In this document: one piece after another, positions 1-14,349 of the stretch
Numbering within the stretch: the first letter of the stretch is position 1
Layout of the letters: each line of letters begins with the position of its first letter
Source: Anticarsia gemmatalis
Lineage: Eukaryota; Arthropoda; Insecta; Lepidoptera; Erebidae
Direction: 5' to 3'
Assembly: GCF_050436995.1 (NCBI RefSeq)
Contig: NC_134753.1
Location: forward strand, 5,084,001-5,148,000
Length of the DNA stretch: 64,000 nt
Notes under the pieces: model-generated
What the model saw: the letters and a program-made list of their open reading frames with translations, nothing else
Told to the model about the DNA's origin: nothing
The model's database searches: none
Translations under genes and position numbers: made by a program

Positions 1-196
1 AGATTAATATCAAGACCCACCTGTGTTTATAACATCCTAATTTGGGCCCTTGTTTTGATGATGAGAAATATTTTGTGTGCAGCTGCCAAGTATCTATGTA
101 GAACCATCGCTGTTCCAACGAAATATCTAGAATAACAATAGTTCTTAGCATTTCTTATAGAAACTTACACGGTTGTTTAGTTTGAGATCGAGAGTT

Positions 197-303
197 TGGG
201 ATTTAAAATGTACTGCCAAAATAGTTCTTACGGAGCCCGGTAGAGGCGCTAAACAGATTTTCGGTAGTCGGTAGTCGATCGTAGTAGAGAATCGAGCTAG
301 CCT
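197..303. mobile_element. MITE fragment (GTAGAGAATCG family)
   Basis: It contains the family blocks AAAATGTACTGCCAAAATAG, TAGAGGCGCT, CGGTAGTCGGTAGTCGAT and the terminal GTAGAGAATCGAGCTA. Only one terminus is evident. Confidence 0.6.
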
Positions 304-741
304 AGGTTATTGGTTAAAACTTCCTCTAATATTACGTTTTGGTTTCGTCTTAAATGACGTATTTGATACTCATAGAATTATTATATATACTTAGCAATAT
401 CCCACGTCGGCGATGATTAATAGGATATAAAGGGTTGATATTAAAATCAAGTGATTAATACGGTACTTGTACTTAAGTTAATATTTATTGCGCATTACAG
501 CAATAACTGTGATTGTGATAGGTAGGTATTCGTGTGGGTGCAAATGACGCAGAATGATTGATTCTGATGACAGACTTGCAATAATTGCACAATCATTGAA
601 ATTATTTTGATGCTATATTGTGCAGCGTTGTGTATAGAGATAAATAAATAAATAAGTAAATACTGTTGGACAACTCACACATGGTCATTTGATTCCGTTT
701 TCATATTGTATTTAAGATAATGTGATTAAAGTATATATTTC
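304..741. other. No gene seen
   Basis: AT-rich DNA with stops in all frames; nothing recognisable. Confidence 0.6.
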
Positions 742-1153
742 ACTAGCTGACCCGCGCAACTTCGCTTGCGTCACATAAGAGAGAATGGGTCAGAAATTTC
801 CACGTTTTTGTAACACTTTTTTACTGTTACTCTGCTCCTATTGGAAGTAGCGTGATGATATAAAGTATGCTTTTTTTTCACGAAAAATATTCTTAAAATT
901 ATTTACATATATCTCTTAATATATATAACGAAGTCGCGCTAAGGCATATCCGCCATTAAAACGGTTGCCATGACAACGGAATTTTGTTAATTTAATGTCA
1001 TTATTGGCGACTTCGTTCGCCACCTGAATTTTCCCGGGAAATGCGCCATTTTCCCGGGGTAAAAAGTAGCCTATGTCCTTTCTCGGGTATCAAAATATCT
1101 CCATACCAAATTTCATGCCAATTGGTTCAGTAGTTTAGGCGTGATTGAGTAGC

Positions 1154-1224
<71 letters not shown>

Positions 1225-1256
1225 GTTACTTTCGCATTTATAATATTAGTATGGAT
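742..1256 (+). mobile_element. RTE-like non-autonomous element with (CAGA)18 tail
   Basis: It starts CTAGCTGACCCGCGCAAC. It then has the block CCTATGTCC...ACCAAATTTCATGCC...TGGTTCAGTAGTTTAGGCGTGA and ends TTTATAATATTAGTATGGAT. This layout is widespread in moth genomes at the 3' ends of RTE-type LINEs or their non-autonomous relatives. A perfect (CAGA)18 array fills 1153-1224. Confidence 0.75.
1153..1224 (+). repeat. (CAGA)18 microsatellite
   Basis: Eighteen uninterrupted CAGA units inside the tail of the RTE-like element. Confidence 0.98.
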
Positions 1257-2474
1257 TAGAAATAAAGAAGCAAGGCCGATTAGAAAACGACAAATTTTAA
1301 CAGATTTAAAGAAGAAAAATCAGCCCGCAAAATTATCTACAAAATATGCGATTAAAAAATTATCTGATTTAGGTACTTTTATTTATTTTCATTCATTGAC
1401 CGCTGTTTTTCTCCGTTTGGTAACTATTGAATACGTAATTTTGTCTCTTTATTTATTTGAGTACTATGATTTTTTTATTTGATTTCGAATGACTGCCTGT
1501 ATTTTATATTCTGTAACCACTACATCATTATCCAACACTAAATAAAACTAGCATTTAAGCAAAAGCAATCCTTATTTCACGCTCTCTAAAACTTCAATTA
1601 CATTACCGATTCCTTTCAATTCAAATTAATATTTATCTTCAAACAAGTTGTTTATATTTTCAAATAATAAATCAATCAAATTGTTGTCAAGCTACCGTGG
1701 CCATTAGGTGTAATAAGCCTCTCCTACATTATTGTGTTGCAATGTCCGGTGCTTGCAGACAGTCAAGTTTTTCAGTGATAAATAATGACGGCGTAAAACT
1801 CAAAGGCAAACACCGTTTTACTAGTGATTGTTATGATTGATAGCTGGTTGTAAGCAATTAATAGTACAGTGGGTAGGATAGATTGAAACATATTAGATGC
1901 CGTGTCTACGTGGCTAAGTTTGTGATAAGACTTAGCTTATTACAATTTTCTGTGGGCAAAATGCTATTTTGTTAACATTATCAACAAGCGCAATTCCTGC
2001 CAAAATAGTATACCCAGGCCTTAGTCGCACTAAACCGATTTTCGATAGCTAGGTCGGTTCTATATCTAAGTATCTATTATAAGAGTTCTTATTTAAAAGA
2101 ACATATTTAATTTTTTTAAGAACAATTTATATAATGATCCGAAGTTATCATTCACAACATCATAACAATATTATATTTATTTTTGAACAGGAAAGGACGT
2201 AACCTGCTTTACCGAAAATAATATACGCAAATAAGTCAGATCTGTATTCTGCATTTCATAAGGTGATGAGATCAGAACGAGTCAATATTTACATGCGAGT
2301 ACCGGCTTACCGCTGTATGAGGTGTATTCGTTGCAATCTGACGTATACCCGCACTCAACTCGGATATTTTCTCAAAAACATGAAATGTTAGGTGCCAGAG
2401 GTGTCGTACTGTTTTGGACTTTCGTCGTTGTATCTTATTTATTGGATTTTTGAGGATTTTAATATAACACAAAT
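1257..2474. other. No gene seen
   Basis: AT-rich DNA. Apart from the MITE fragment near 2.0 kb, nothing is recognised. Confidence 0.6.
1999..2062. mobile_element. Short MITE fragment (GTAGAGAATCG family)
   Basis: Degenerate internal blocks GCCAAAATAGT and CCGATTTTCGATAGCTAGG match the family. No terminus remains. Confidence 0.4.
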
Positions 2475-2703
2475 CTTACTAATATTATAAATGCGAATGC
2501 TTGTGAGTATGTATGTATGTATGTATGGATGTTTGTTACTCTTTCACGCAAATACTACAGAACCGATTACCATGAAATTTGGTATATATATAGATAAAAA
2601 CCCAGAATAACACATAGGTTACTTTTTATCTCGGATTTCCCGAGGGATCAGGATTTACACGGGAAGGGTTTCCACACGGGCGAAGTCGCGGGCGGCCTCT
2701 AGT
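2475..2703 (-). mobile_element. RTE-like non-autonomous element, minus orientation
   Basis: Read on the minus strand it shows the same blocks as the 742-1256 element: start near CTAGAGGCCGCCC, CCTATGTG, ACCAAATTTCATGG, ATCGGTTCTGTAGT, a CATA microsatellite (2509-2527 on plus as GTAT units), then TTTATAATATTAGTAAG. It is about half the length of the other copy. Confidence 0.7.
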
Positions 2704-5700
2704 TCAAAATAAAACAGTTGGAAATCATTTTTGAGGAACGAGAAGCATAATACGAAGGGAAAGTAAATCAGTAAACCCAAGTCGTGGTGCTTTTTAAGTC
2801 TGCGTAATATATATTAACTTACGGCTACTTCTTGGTAGTCTATTCAATAAGTACGTATTTAATATACTTTAGAAAACTTAGTAGTCCGTGTATCAATACA
2901 TTCAGAATTGATATATTTCCCTACTTAAAGCGACAGTCGATTTGTTTCAAAATAAATGCACCGCGTCATACCGATTCGTTACCGCGAATAGATAGCTTAA
3001 TCTCTTATTATTTACATAGTTGCCTGTATTGATGCCAGTTCATAGAAATTGTCCAGAGAAAGTAGATCGAAGTATCTGATTAGAGTATTAAGTCTAAGTC
3101 AGACTAAATAGATATACATATCTTTAAGATAAGATATCTTATGTGGCACTCTTAAAATGGTAGGCAGTGTAAGTAATGTAAACGGTTTATTATCTTTATT
3201 AGTCTTAAGCACCTCATTTATACTGTATTGGAAAAGTGAAATAATATGTTTGAAGTTAGACTACACTGTTGCTGATAGTTTATTCGATGCTTTATTCTTA
3301 TTGCCAGAGGGTAATCGACGAAGCGGGAGACCAACCAATATGGAGATGACTTGGAGTCATGGATCCATTCATAAAAGACGTAACAACACCCACCAATTAT
3401 AGAATTTAAAAGAAAAGGACAGCCTTTTCTAGCAGTATTTATACTTTGAGCTTTGTTATTGCCAATTACACACTACTACCGCCAAATTAGTTGCCTAAGA
3501 TTAAAAAAAATACTTAAAGACTCCTTCCTAAAACAACAACTATCAAACTAGCTCTAAATGCAAAAATATTAAAGGTTTCTTTTAATATTACAATTACGGT
3601 ACAAAAATCAATGATCAAATACTCATTAAACGAAATAGGAAGAAACCTCGCCATATGTGTTCATAGGATGAAAGAAGTTTCAACGCGAGCCATCCTATTT
3701 GGCGGAATTGGCTACCAAGTACCTCTGCAAAGGCGGAGAGCAGAGGCTAGACAGAAAGTCAAATACACTAGAAAGATCTTACCGAAATTAAACAGTTGCG
3801 CCCGGAATAGGAAACTCAGCTGCATTACCGACGAAACTAGTATTCAGCTGATATTAGATTTTTAGATTTCCTTTTAATCATTTTGTAATTGGATTCCAGT
3901 CTGATCTTGTTAATGTATTTTTATTTCTGTTAGGTAATGTTCGTCGTACTTTTAGAATCATATTATCTAGATATATAGGTCTACATAGTATACTATCTAG
4001 ACCTAAAATAATATATGTACCTGATTTTGTAGCGGTATCAAAATGTTACCACACTAAGCATGACTATTGACAAATCCTATCTGGATGGTAGGCACCTATT
4101 AGATTGAGAGGGTAGATACGTCAAATGAAATGTACCTATTCCGTCAGGGAATCTAGCCCTCAATACTCATAGAAACTACTGAGCTTCATTCACTGCCTTA
4201 ATAAACCTCAAATTTTATAAAAGTAAACAACTAAATAACCAAAGTTTCTACAGAACCGTCTAAATTCAACAGCAAAAAGCAATTCAATAAAACAAGTCAG
4301 AGTGAGAACACACATTTACAAGTATAATAGTTAGTTAATGGTACTAGCTATCTTATCAGATACACTCAAAGGCCCTTTAATCTATCTGATTGAACCCCGT
4401 AGAGTTGTACTAGACTTTTTCAATACGTCGCCAACGCCTTCGCATTTAATCATAGCAATATTTTATTTTTACAACATGAAAACATCTTTTGTTGCAAGCC
4501 TTATGATGTGGTTTCTTTTCAATGTGTTTGTGAATGGGAGTACTGAAATAGACTTTCAACTTTATAGTTTATAAGATTGATGATGTTCGATAGATATTTT
4601 GTGGTGAGAAACTACTTACAACCCACTGGTGTGTAAGTAGTTTTGGAAGAAAGTAATTATTGTACTTAATTCTTAGTTTCTCATAGTTATGCACATTTTT
4701 GAAGACCTTAATTACATTAGGTTAGTTTTAATCAATTGTGAAGAGTCCTTTCTCGAACTTTACCTTACTTAGTCGAACGTTTTATTTTACTTATTTTGAA
4801 ACGAATATTTAAATTAAGTGATCTATAGATAAATAGTTCATAGCTCTATGTTTTGTTATACTGTGTGTATTTTGTAGAGAAAATTAACAGAAAAATAGTG
4901 TATTAAAGTCATAATCTATTTACATATTTTTTTGTTTTTTTATGATATTTTTATGGCGCGTTCGAAATTACACACAAAATGACTCATATATTACAAATAT
5001 TGTATAACAATTTCGTAACTGCGTATTTTAAATCATCTCCTTGGGCGTGATCCAACGCGTAGAGGGGATGGGATGACGTCACCATCCAACCCCTACATGA
5101 CATCATCCGTAGTCTCGTAGCAAGGTTACTGACTACGAAAGTGCTACGCAATATTCTACAGGCGTTTTTGTTACTCATTCTTGATTGTGACGTGTTTTCC
5201 GTAATCTGGAAAGTGTTTATGACGTAGACTATACTTGTATGACGAAACACTTATATGACGTGTTAACCCTGTTTGAATACAAGCGTCTATTTTCCTAATA
5301 ATTTAACGTATTTACTATCTATTAAGTGACAACATTGCAATCACGGCTACTGTACTGATGTGTGCTACCAAAAATCCTTGTGCGGTCTCAGCAATACAGA
5401 CATATAAATTGGGTACTTTAATGAAGAACAACTAAAAGCTACAAGTAAATCTAAAATCAGAGCAGCACTTACATAATTTCACTTCACAGAAAGCAACATT
5501 CCAAACAACATAAACATGAATTGCAAACAAGATTTCACACAGCACATTAATTCGCGTTTTGATCCTTTATTCGAAATTATTATGACACTGTAAACGGTTA
5601 CGACTGACGATTAAAACTAACCACGAAAATGAGAATGGCTTGAATACAATAACATAAGTTTATGGCTAATATCCTTTAATACATACGTATATTCTAACCC

Positions 5701-8700
5701 TTATTTTGAGCCGTAATTCTAATGCCACCTTAGAATTTAAGTGCGATAAAGGGCATTCACATTGATGCACTATAAACGCACCCTTTCGAAATGGCCAATT
5801 CTATAACGTTATGTAGCCAGACGGTAAGGGCGGTGGCACACTGTGCAATAAAGTGCAGTGTAGTGCGCAAGTAATGCAATTTGGTCGTATTACGACATGT
5901 TATACGCACTGTTCGACCCGTGGCCAGTGGGTCCGATATTGAGTGCACATTTCATTTTTAAGAGCTTTCGTAATCTTGTTAGTCGATGGTCATTGGTTTT
6001 AGTCGTCATGATTGATGTTAGCTTTTAAAAGTCGTGAACATTAAATCTACAAATTCACAATAAGCGCTGAAATTGAAGCAGAATCAACTTATGTAAAGCT
6101 AACAAAGTATTAAATGAAGCCAAATATTTGCGTAAATTTGAAACAGGTTCTATGTAAACAAAGTTTACGTTTACCCATATAACTATATTTTGCTATTAAA
6201 AATAATACAAAATTCACCCTCATTAAAAAATAAATATGACACAAGACGAATTTATTGTTTCGAGTAATAACTAAAATTACCAATTGCGCTAGTCTGTTGA
6301 CTATGTGCACGATGAGAGCTATTACTTAACTGCACAAACCAAATGTGTTAACAGTCTGTAAAAACCCTAACATATAAAATGTGTATTTTTCAAATGGATT
6401 TTTGAGTACCCGAAACTTTGATGGCTAAATCTAAGTGTCCGTATTTACTGAGCTCGAATGAGGGTTGGTTTTACATTCTTTTTATAGTTAGAGCCAATAA
6501 AATAGCACATTTGAATTTCGCCTTCCTAAGAACATTTTCACCTCGGATAAAAGATATAACGCCTTTTTATTTACTCATAGCAATCAGGCTTTAATAAAAA
6601 ATAAAAAATAAAATAAAAATGTTTTATTGCAGTAACTAGTACAACTTTACATTGAATCTTACAATAGAGACCTCCTTTTAAGTAAAAGATATACCTGTGC
6701 TAGGAGGCCCCGCTCTTCAGTAACATATTTTAAAATTAATTATATTATATTTAATCCTCTGTAGATTGCTAAAAGGTGTAAAAGGTTTGATTAAGGCGGT
6801 CTAATCGTCTAACTGTGATTAAGATGAAATTGTACAATTCGTTTTTAGAATTTTAGATTCGAATGTGCTTTAGTTGCTAATATTGAATTATATTCTTTAT
6901 TTCAGTAGTGGGATTTTTATTCACCAGCCTGTGTATTTAATACTTTGGTACTGTTAAGTGTGGATTAAATTAAGTTTCAGTTGACTGTTTACTTACTTTT
7001 TCTAAGATTTAATAGTGAAAAGCATCAAATAGGTGTCACTAATTGCATTTTTTTGTTATTTGTTTTGTAATCATAGTGCTGTTCTAGTATGTTTAAGTAA
7101 GTGCTGTTCTAGTATGTTATAATACAATATTGTTGTCGCGATTTTGTTAACAAAATTAATCAGGAGACTCAATGTCGATGTTTAAACTTTTATTAGTTCA
7201 TGATAATACCGTAATACAATATGCTACTGAGTAGGGACAACCATTCAAACGCTGACTTTTATTTGATACTCCTAAGAAACATAATTTAAATAAAACAAAA
7301 GGTACAAAAATAATGATACGAAACCGAAAACTAAACAATACTATAAACTTCTATTTAAATGTAATACCAAATAAAATTGCAATTCAAAACTGTTTTCAAT
7401 AAAACCGGAGTTAGATTGAAGTAGAAAACCAGAGTTTTAAAATCGATAACTTTCAATATCTTTGTATATCTTGGAGCTTTATTCGTAGTATAAGGTTGGC
7501 TATCTGTCTGCAGAATCGCTCTACGAAATGGCCTTATTAATTCCCTTTTATGTCTGGTAGTGCACACACGCCCGTATAAACAGGGTGGCCATGTGATAGA
7601 ATTGAAAATTCCGGATTAATAGCGTTATTTTTCTTCTTTTATGTTGTAATGTCTGATGTTGTCGCAGCTGATGAAGTCGTTTAGTTTACTTGCTTTTTCT
7701 TCTATTATGTTGAGAAGGGGCTGTATATGTAGTAAATGCGACGTGATGACTATGATGATGGATTTTTGGTAGTTGATGTTTGTCTTAAAATATCAGATAC
7801 CAAAAAGTATCTCTCTATACTCTTATTCTCTCCTCCGACAGTTGTATACTTTTATATGATTTAGTTAGGAAATCAATATACTTAAATTGGTGATTAATTT
7901 GTAGATTCACCCTTTTACTACTGGTATTTTTGAACATATTATTATAATATTATACTGCAACGGGTCCTATAACATAATATTATAAGAATCATCAAGTCAG
8001 ATCGAACGCACAATCCTATACGTGCATCTAGAATTGAAATGTTTACTAACTTATTCTTCGCAGAACATAACAATTTCATCAAACTCAGATGCACTCAGAC
8101 AATCTACGCAACGACAGTTATTTGGCGATCCTACACATAAACGATTTACGTGAAAGTTTACAACGTTAGCGTTCTTTATGTTGTTATAAAGTAAAGAAGA
8201 TATAGGTGCTAAAAGGCGACCCCTGCGATGTGCTGTTTTGTTTTAATTGCACACACACAGCCATCTGATGCCACTGTAATTGGGTGCTTTTGTTTTTGGA
8301 TACGTTTCCGACGAGATTTGAGAGCGTGGATAATAAGGCTAGGGTAATTGGTAAGATTTCGTAATACTTCTTTCACATAAGGTATGTTAGTCCTGGTAGA
8401 TATGACAGAGGGATAGCTAAATTAAATAAGCGAAGATCTATTTCGGTACTTAAAACGATGTTATTGCTTTCATTGCCTGTATTTTAAACACATATTGCAC
8501 GTATTTTATATCAATATACAATCTTTCGAACCATCGTAATAAATAGAGATTTCATTTACATTGCCAACAGGTAGGTACTAGGTAAAGGGTAGAATTATTC
8601 TGCTTAAAACTAGTTAGGTATTATGCAGTCCTATAAAGCACGTAATCTACGCACGTTGGCACTAAATAAAAGCTTCTAACTTCAAAACTTCACCATACTA

Positions 8701-11700
8701 ATAATAAAACCGATAAATTTCTGCCTTAATAACTCCAAAACTTATCACATAAGTTAAAACAGGCATAATAATAGTTTAACTTTCACTAACAGTTTAATTG
8801 ACAGCATATTCCAATCATTTAACTTGAGACAAAACCAATTTAATTGTGATTTTGAACAATGCGAGATTTGATTTTAATTTTCAATCCCTTTGTGGCAAAG
8901 GCTGCCAAAGATTAATTGATTCTTAGTGTTAGGTTTAAACATAGAATACTAGATCAATATTGTAATCAGCGCTTATAGATAGACTGTCAATCTATGTCAA
9001 AAGCAACTTAGGTGGTTGAGAAGTCTGCACCAAGTTGATGTTAATTAAGTTCGTGCATTGACTCTAGAATTTATTGAAGCATTTACAGGTGTAGCAACTT
9101 ATAGATAACTTTCGTATCAGTATCTGGATGTGAACTTAAAACACATCTAAAATCTGTCTATTACCATATTCTCTGACGAGTTTCATTGTTTATAATTTAC
9201 TATCGTTCATAAAATGTAGTAGAGTTCTTTGGTCTCTGCCTTGTCCTACGCAAAATGTGTAATTTTTTGTGTGTATCTATTATTATTAAGGCAATAATAA
9301 TGCCTTGGATGGTACCAAATATTGATCGTTTTTCGCATCATTTTTTTATTAATTCTGTTATAGGTAAACTGTTGTAGATAAATCACACTATCGGAAGTGG
9401 TGAGTGGTTTATTAATAACGTCACTATAGGCACACTTACATATAGAAAAAACGAAAGTTAATGGTGTTTCCAATCAAATCTTAGGGGATTACCGAAAGCC
9501 CGAACTAGTATTGTACCCAGTCCGAGGAGATAATAAGATACTTGGTATAACATGAGTCATGTTCGACTATTTCCGCTATTTGAGTTATTCTGAGAATATG
9601 TGACATTATATTACGTGTTGTGATACTTTGTGGCTATCGATGACGTTGTAGTGCAACAATAGGGAAAATATTTATTACGTCATTGATGCCGTCTGAATCT
9701 TAAGTGTCATACTGTTATGATTCAGGTGTAAACTATACGAAGTTAGGTTACCGCCGGGAACAAACATGACGGGAATATTATGTTGGTGACGTACAAAAAT
9801 GCGATTTAGCTTTCTAAAAAATATCTTTCTTCTTGTCCTTAGCATGATTGTTTTCATTTACTATCAATATAAAATAAAGCGTTATAGATACGTACACAGT
9901 TTCTTATGTGCTTTTTTGACTATCTCGAATATTTTAGTGCCCACTTTAGTAAAGTTTATGCAGGACTTTGGGAGAATGTTTCTCAAAAAGTTGTCTTAGG
10001 ACTTAAGAATACCTGTGAATCAAAAAGTTTCTTATTTCAATAAGACTTATAAAAGCTTCAAAAATTAAACTTAGTTAGTTCAAAGTTAACAAGTTCGCAT
10101 CACAGAATTTCAGTTCGATCACAGAGCGACACAATTTTTCAGACCCTAATTTCCTTTCGTAAAATAATAAAGCAAACTTGTCCCCGATAAAATCGAAGTA
10201 CTCTGAAAGTTAATTTAGTTGTTAACGTCTACAGTGCGGCGGCAATCGGCTGGCATCGTTACCGGCCCATTTGCGAGGCCAATCTTGTTAAACATTGACG
10301 TTAAATAATGATTCGTATTTCCCCCGGTTCCGCACTTTCGTTTAAGTGATTCGCTATGATGGCAGCTTCGTTTAGTTACTGTTTGTTATTGTAGATATTA
10401 CTAGATATAGTTTATTAGCGGGCTATATTTATCTAGAAAACATATAGACATGTGAATTTTGAAATGTTTTTCATTTGGAAACTATAAGAACCTCCGAAAT
10501 GCAAAACACAAACAAGCGATAAATATAATCTTATAAGTGCTACTATACTATAATTGAGTTTGATTATAGGAGATTTTATCATTTTTGTTCAATTTGACAC
10601 TGAATAAATTAAAAGTTTTTATAAAAAAATTGATTTGTAATTCATAAGTTTTTTTTACTTCAGGCTAATAGTTATATGATTACGACTAATGATCTAAATA
10701 TGTCATAGTAGGCACAATTTGTGAATCAAATCATCTAGAATGACGATGTATTTTTTATGCACGCGGCATTAGTACAGCCTTGGTCAAATGATTGTAACTT
10801 ACAAATATAAATCGTGAACACTCCGTGACACGCTCTGGTTTATAATTTAACCCAAGGTTTAACCGCATCCTTTTACATTACGTGAAAATCATAGGAATGT
10901 TTACAGATCTATCTTATGACGTCACGGTCGTAGGCTTTCATTTGTCAGCGGGAGTCCAAAGTTCAGAGCAAAGAGAGTGAATAATCACTTAGTTATTTAC
11001 TCTAGTTAGTTCTAAGGATATTTCAGACTCCATTTTAAGTTATGTATTTCTAATATGATACGCACGTTTTAGTCATTTTAGAAGATCAAGGTTTAAATTA
11101 CGGAAGCTGATATTTAGAAATATTTTTCTTGAATGCAATTACATAAATTACGAATACGGCCTCAATTTATTATTTTCGAGAAACGGACACTGAATTTATT
11201 TTGAGCTAAATTGCGCATTGCACATTTTCAATCACACACATGCAATTGCGATGATCACAGGTAATAAATGTTGAATGAATACTTGTCATATTTTCGATTC
11301 GTTTTGCATTATTGTGCATCTTTATTAAGTACGACCTTATTACGTTTTTGTTTAGGAAATTTTGCGACCAAAGATTAATGACCAGCAGTGCATTTTATAA
11401 TAACATTCTTCATATGACTTTTAAAATTATTTTAGACGCTGCGCTTGACGGAGGCTTATAAATTACTTATAAAAAGAAGGAAAACCATGAGGCAGGTCTG
11501 TCACAACTAAACTTTCAACGCCATACCGGACATAGCCGTAAATTCAAAACTAGATGTGGCTTCCAAGGTGGGTAAGATTTCACGGTCGTTTCTAATGACA
11601 AAGATTATGCATCACGATATCACGGTCAATGAACGCGCGTTACCGGGGATTGCCCACAACTAAGTTTTCCTTATATTGACCTCTTGAGAGCTGCTGTAGT

Positions 11701-11787
11701 TAGACCACTTGACCGCTGTGCAGAGATCTCAAGGAGTTTTAATTATGTATGTAAATGTTCAATTAAGAAATGTTTGTTGTGTCCAGT
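2704..11787. other. Gene-free stretch, mostly AT-rich
   Basis: Only short open frames of up to 88 codons occur, with no recognisable domain, splice-linked partner or codon bias. A 6590-6720 segment (A-rich, then TTTATTGCAGTAACTAGTAC and AGGCCCCGCTCTTCAG) may be an old retroelement end. A GC-richer patch at 10230-10360 is repeat-free. Confidence 0.55.
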
Positions 11788-11935
11788 AGCGCGATTCTCT
11801 ACAGTCAGTACTATCGAATTATGAGAGTATGACAATTGTAATTTAAAAATGTACGATATTTCTGTAACCGATTGTTATACGAAATTTTTCGATAGCTAGC
11901 TGGCTGTTAGTAGTGGAGAATTACTGTACTGTCCA
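11788..11935. mobile_element. MITE (GTAGAGAATCG family)
   Basis: One end reads TAGCGCGATTCTCTACAGTC; the other reads CGATAGCTAGCTGG...GTGGAGAAT. Size and inverted ends match the other copies. Confidence 0.65.
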
Positions 11936-13373
11936 GTTTGGTTTGGAAAATTAGTCAAATAAGCCCGTACCCCTAAAATTATTTATTCTGACCTTAAATC
12001 TCTCATTACAAGATAACGATATTACCTGTATGGCCCATTTGAGACTAGTGTTTTAATTATATGGTCAAGGATTAAGACTCCCGAAATAATTATTTAATAG
12101 ATAGGTATTCTTAACTTGTAGTAAGTACATATACAAAATCGCTCTAAAGATGAAAGAATTGATTTACACGAGTTGAGTGTCCATTCACAATTTGCGAAAA
12201 CAAAATAGTCTCATCACATACGTAAAGCAAAACACCCCCATAATTACTTTGCCCTCCCATTCTCCCCCTACACCGACTGGACTAAATCGAGATGACCAAC
12301 AATCGTTCAGTCGTTTATTAGACCGGACACCAAACAAACGATGCACCACTCGCTCCTAGTGATAAATGTCCAACGTTCGATGTCCAGACGACGTCATTTA
12401 TATCAATGAGAAAAAAGCTTTTAACGAAAATGTTATTCAAAGTAAACATGTAATGAAAGCGATACGAACTTCCTAATGAGTGTTTGAAACTCCGCGTGTG
12501 ATTTGAAAGTTTTAGTTGGCAAATTTTCTGTATTTTTGTTTGAGTTTTCAACGAGTAATTTGTTTATTATATGCCTTTACGGTGCTGCTGATATTTGATT
12601 TGCTGTTTTAGTACCACATTTTAATTATGTTTTCTAGAGGAAGGCAGAGTTTCGTAGTTTCTTTAGAATGTTAACAACGCACAAGATGACATTTTATTAC
12701 AAGCTTATTAATCTAAGCTAATCAAAATTAGGTATGAATGATAAGGCACCTTTTGTCAACAATGTTATTACAGAATCGAAAATAACACGAAGTTATCCCA
12801 GTCGTCGAAATTTTTAAGAAAAACTGTAAAGCATCCTCGCCAAAAGTACCAGGGCACAATAAATCAAGTATTGGTAGAAAGTGTTTGCGCAAATAACAGG
12901 AGTGTGAGTACTAGGAGCGCAGCCGCCTGAGACGTTCATAAATAATATTTAGGGGCCATCGATAACATGTCTGACAGTGGCCGTTGATGCTGAGCAATGG
13001 CCGCAATCTCTTTCTATATTTCAATATTTTGAAGATATTTTTGAGAGCTGCAAGGTTTCTTTGCATTACAGAAGGTGAATTTTAGATATTTTTACAGGAA
13101 GGCGTGATTTCTGATATCATAAACAGGATTCAAAGATTTTCAGATACTTAATTCATAATCGTCTGTTTATCTGATTTAACTAATATGGAACAACATACAC
13201 TTTTCCTTATAATGTGAACTTCAAAACAAAAATACAAAACGATGTTAAAAATAATACCAAACAAATAAGTATAAATTATAATAAATTCTAATTTCTATTC
13301 ATGTTTTTCAAAGGCTTGTGGGGGAAACACCTTATTCACAGATGCATTTTTATTTTCTTATTTCGCTGTACAG
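11936..13373. other. No gene seen
   Basis: The short open frames at 12177-12551 overlap on opposite strands and resemble no protein. Confidence 0.55.
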
Positions 13374-13557
13374 TAGCTCGATTCTATCGACTCGACAAGG
13401 TAGTCGATTGTCGAGTCGATAGAATCTATCGAAAAAATGTCCACGAAAGTCTGATCAGCGCCTCTAGCGGGCTAATGTAGAAACTATTTTGGCAGTACAT
13501 TTTAAATGTCATTGTCTCCATACCCGATAGCGCCTACTGTAGAGAATTGCGCTACCG
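13374..13557. mobile_element. MITE with a central perfect hairpin
   Basis: The ends are TAGCTCGATTCTATC and CTGTAGAGAATTGCGCTA. The interior has CTGATCAGCGCCTCTAGCGG and TTTGGCAGTACATTTTAAAT. A 19-bp perfect inverted repeat (13380-13398 with 13408-13426) with a 9-base loop lies at one end. Confidence 0.7.
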
Positions 13558-14349
13558 TTGCTGCAACTTGACCTTCCCTTGTTTTTCTTCTTTCGGATTT
13601 TTCGGAGTCTTATTCGATCAATCTATTTACTTATAAGCCCGCTTCTGCTCACTGTTACAGCCCATCTTAATTACGCCATAGCCTCATCTACTGCAACCCT
13701 ACGAGTTAGTAATTAAAATTAATAATTATTTTGTACATAACAGTAAAATACCAGGAACTGTGTCGCACAGATAGTGATGATATACCGCATCCATGTTATT
13801 TACCCATGGAATAATGTATTAGGGAAAATTAAATATCTAAATTAATGAATGAATAATTTTAATTAGAAGCTATAGTCGCAATATAAATGCGTTTGTTATG
13901 TTTAAAACATAATGTAAATATTTCTTAGAATTTTTTGCTCATTGCTTACGAATTAGCATTACATTGAGGTATGTTTCTTTAGTGTTTTGTGAAAAAGAAT
14001 TTGGTTTCTTGACTAATAAAATTACCAATGATATCACGTTATAATTATTAGAAAATGTATGAATGATTGTTGCACAGGTCTTGTCTACAGTTCTTAATTC
14101 TGAGAATTTTATGGAAATCCTGTCTAATTTCTATGAATTCGATCGCGTGACTGTATTTGTATCAAACGTGCGCTGATTAAATGCATAAAATCAAACTGCA
14201 TTAATGCAGACTTGCAGCAATCTAATATAGCTGGATACTAAGGTTTGTTGATAAGTGTTAGATAAATTTATCTATAGACAAATTGACAGCTAATTTATAG
14301 AGACATCTGTCTTCTTTTCAATTAGTATGCTTAAGAAAAGATACGGGTT
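13558..14349. other. No gene seen
   Basis: AT-rich, unrecognised. Confidence 0.55.

Noticed and set aside
1153..1224. The CAGA array as a possible CRISPR or regulatory repeat
   Set aside because: It is a simple microsatellite inside a retroelement tail.
3157..3402. An 81-codon frame ending RRSGRPTNMEMTW, faintly like the C-terminal tail of a LINE reverse transcriptase
   Set aside because: The match is only a few residues and no reverse-transcriptase motif precedes it.
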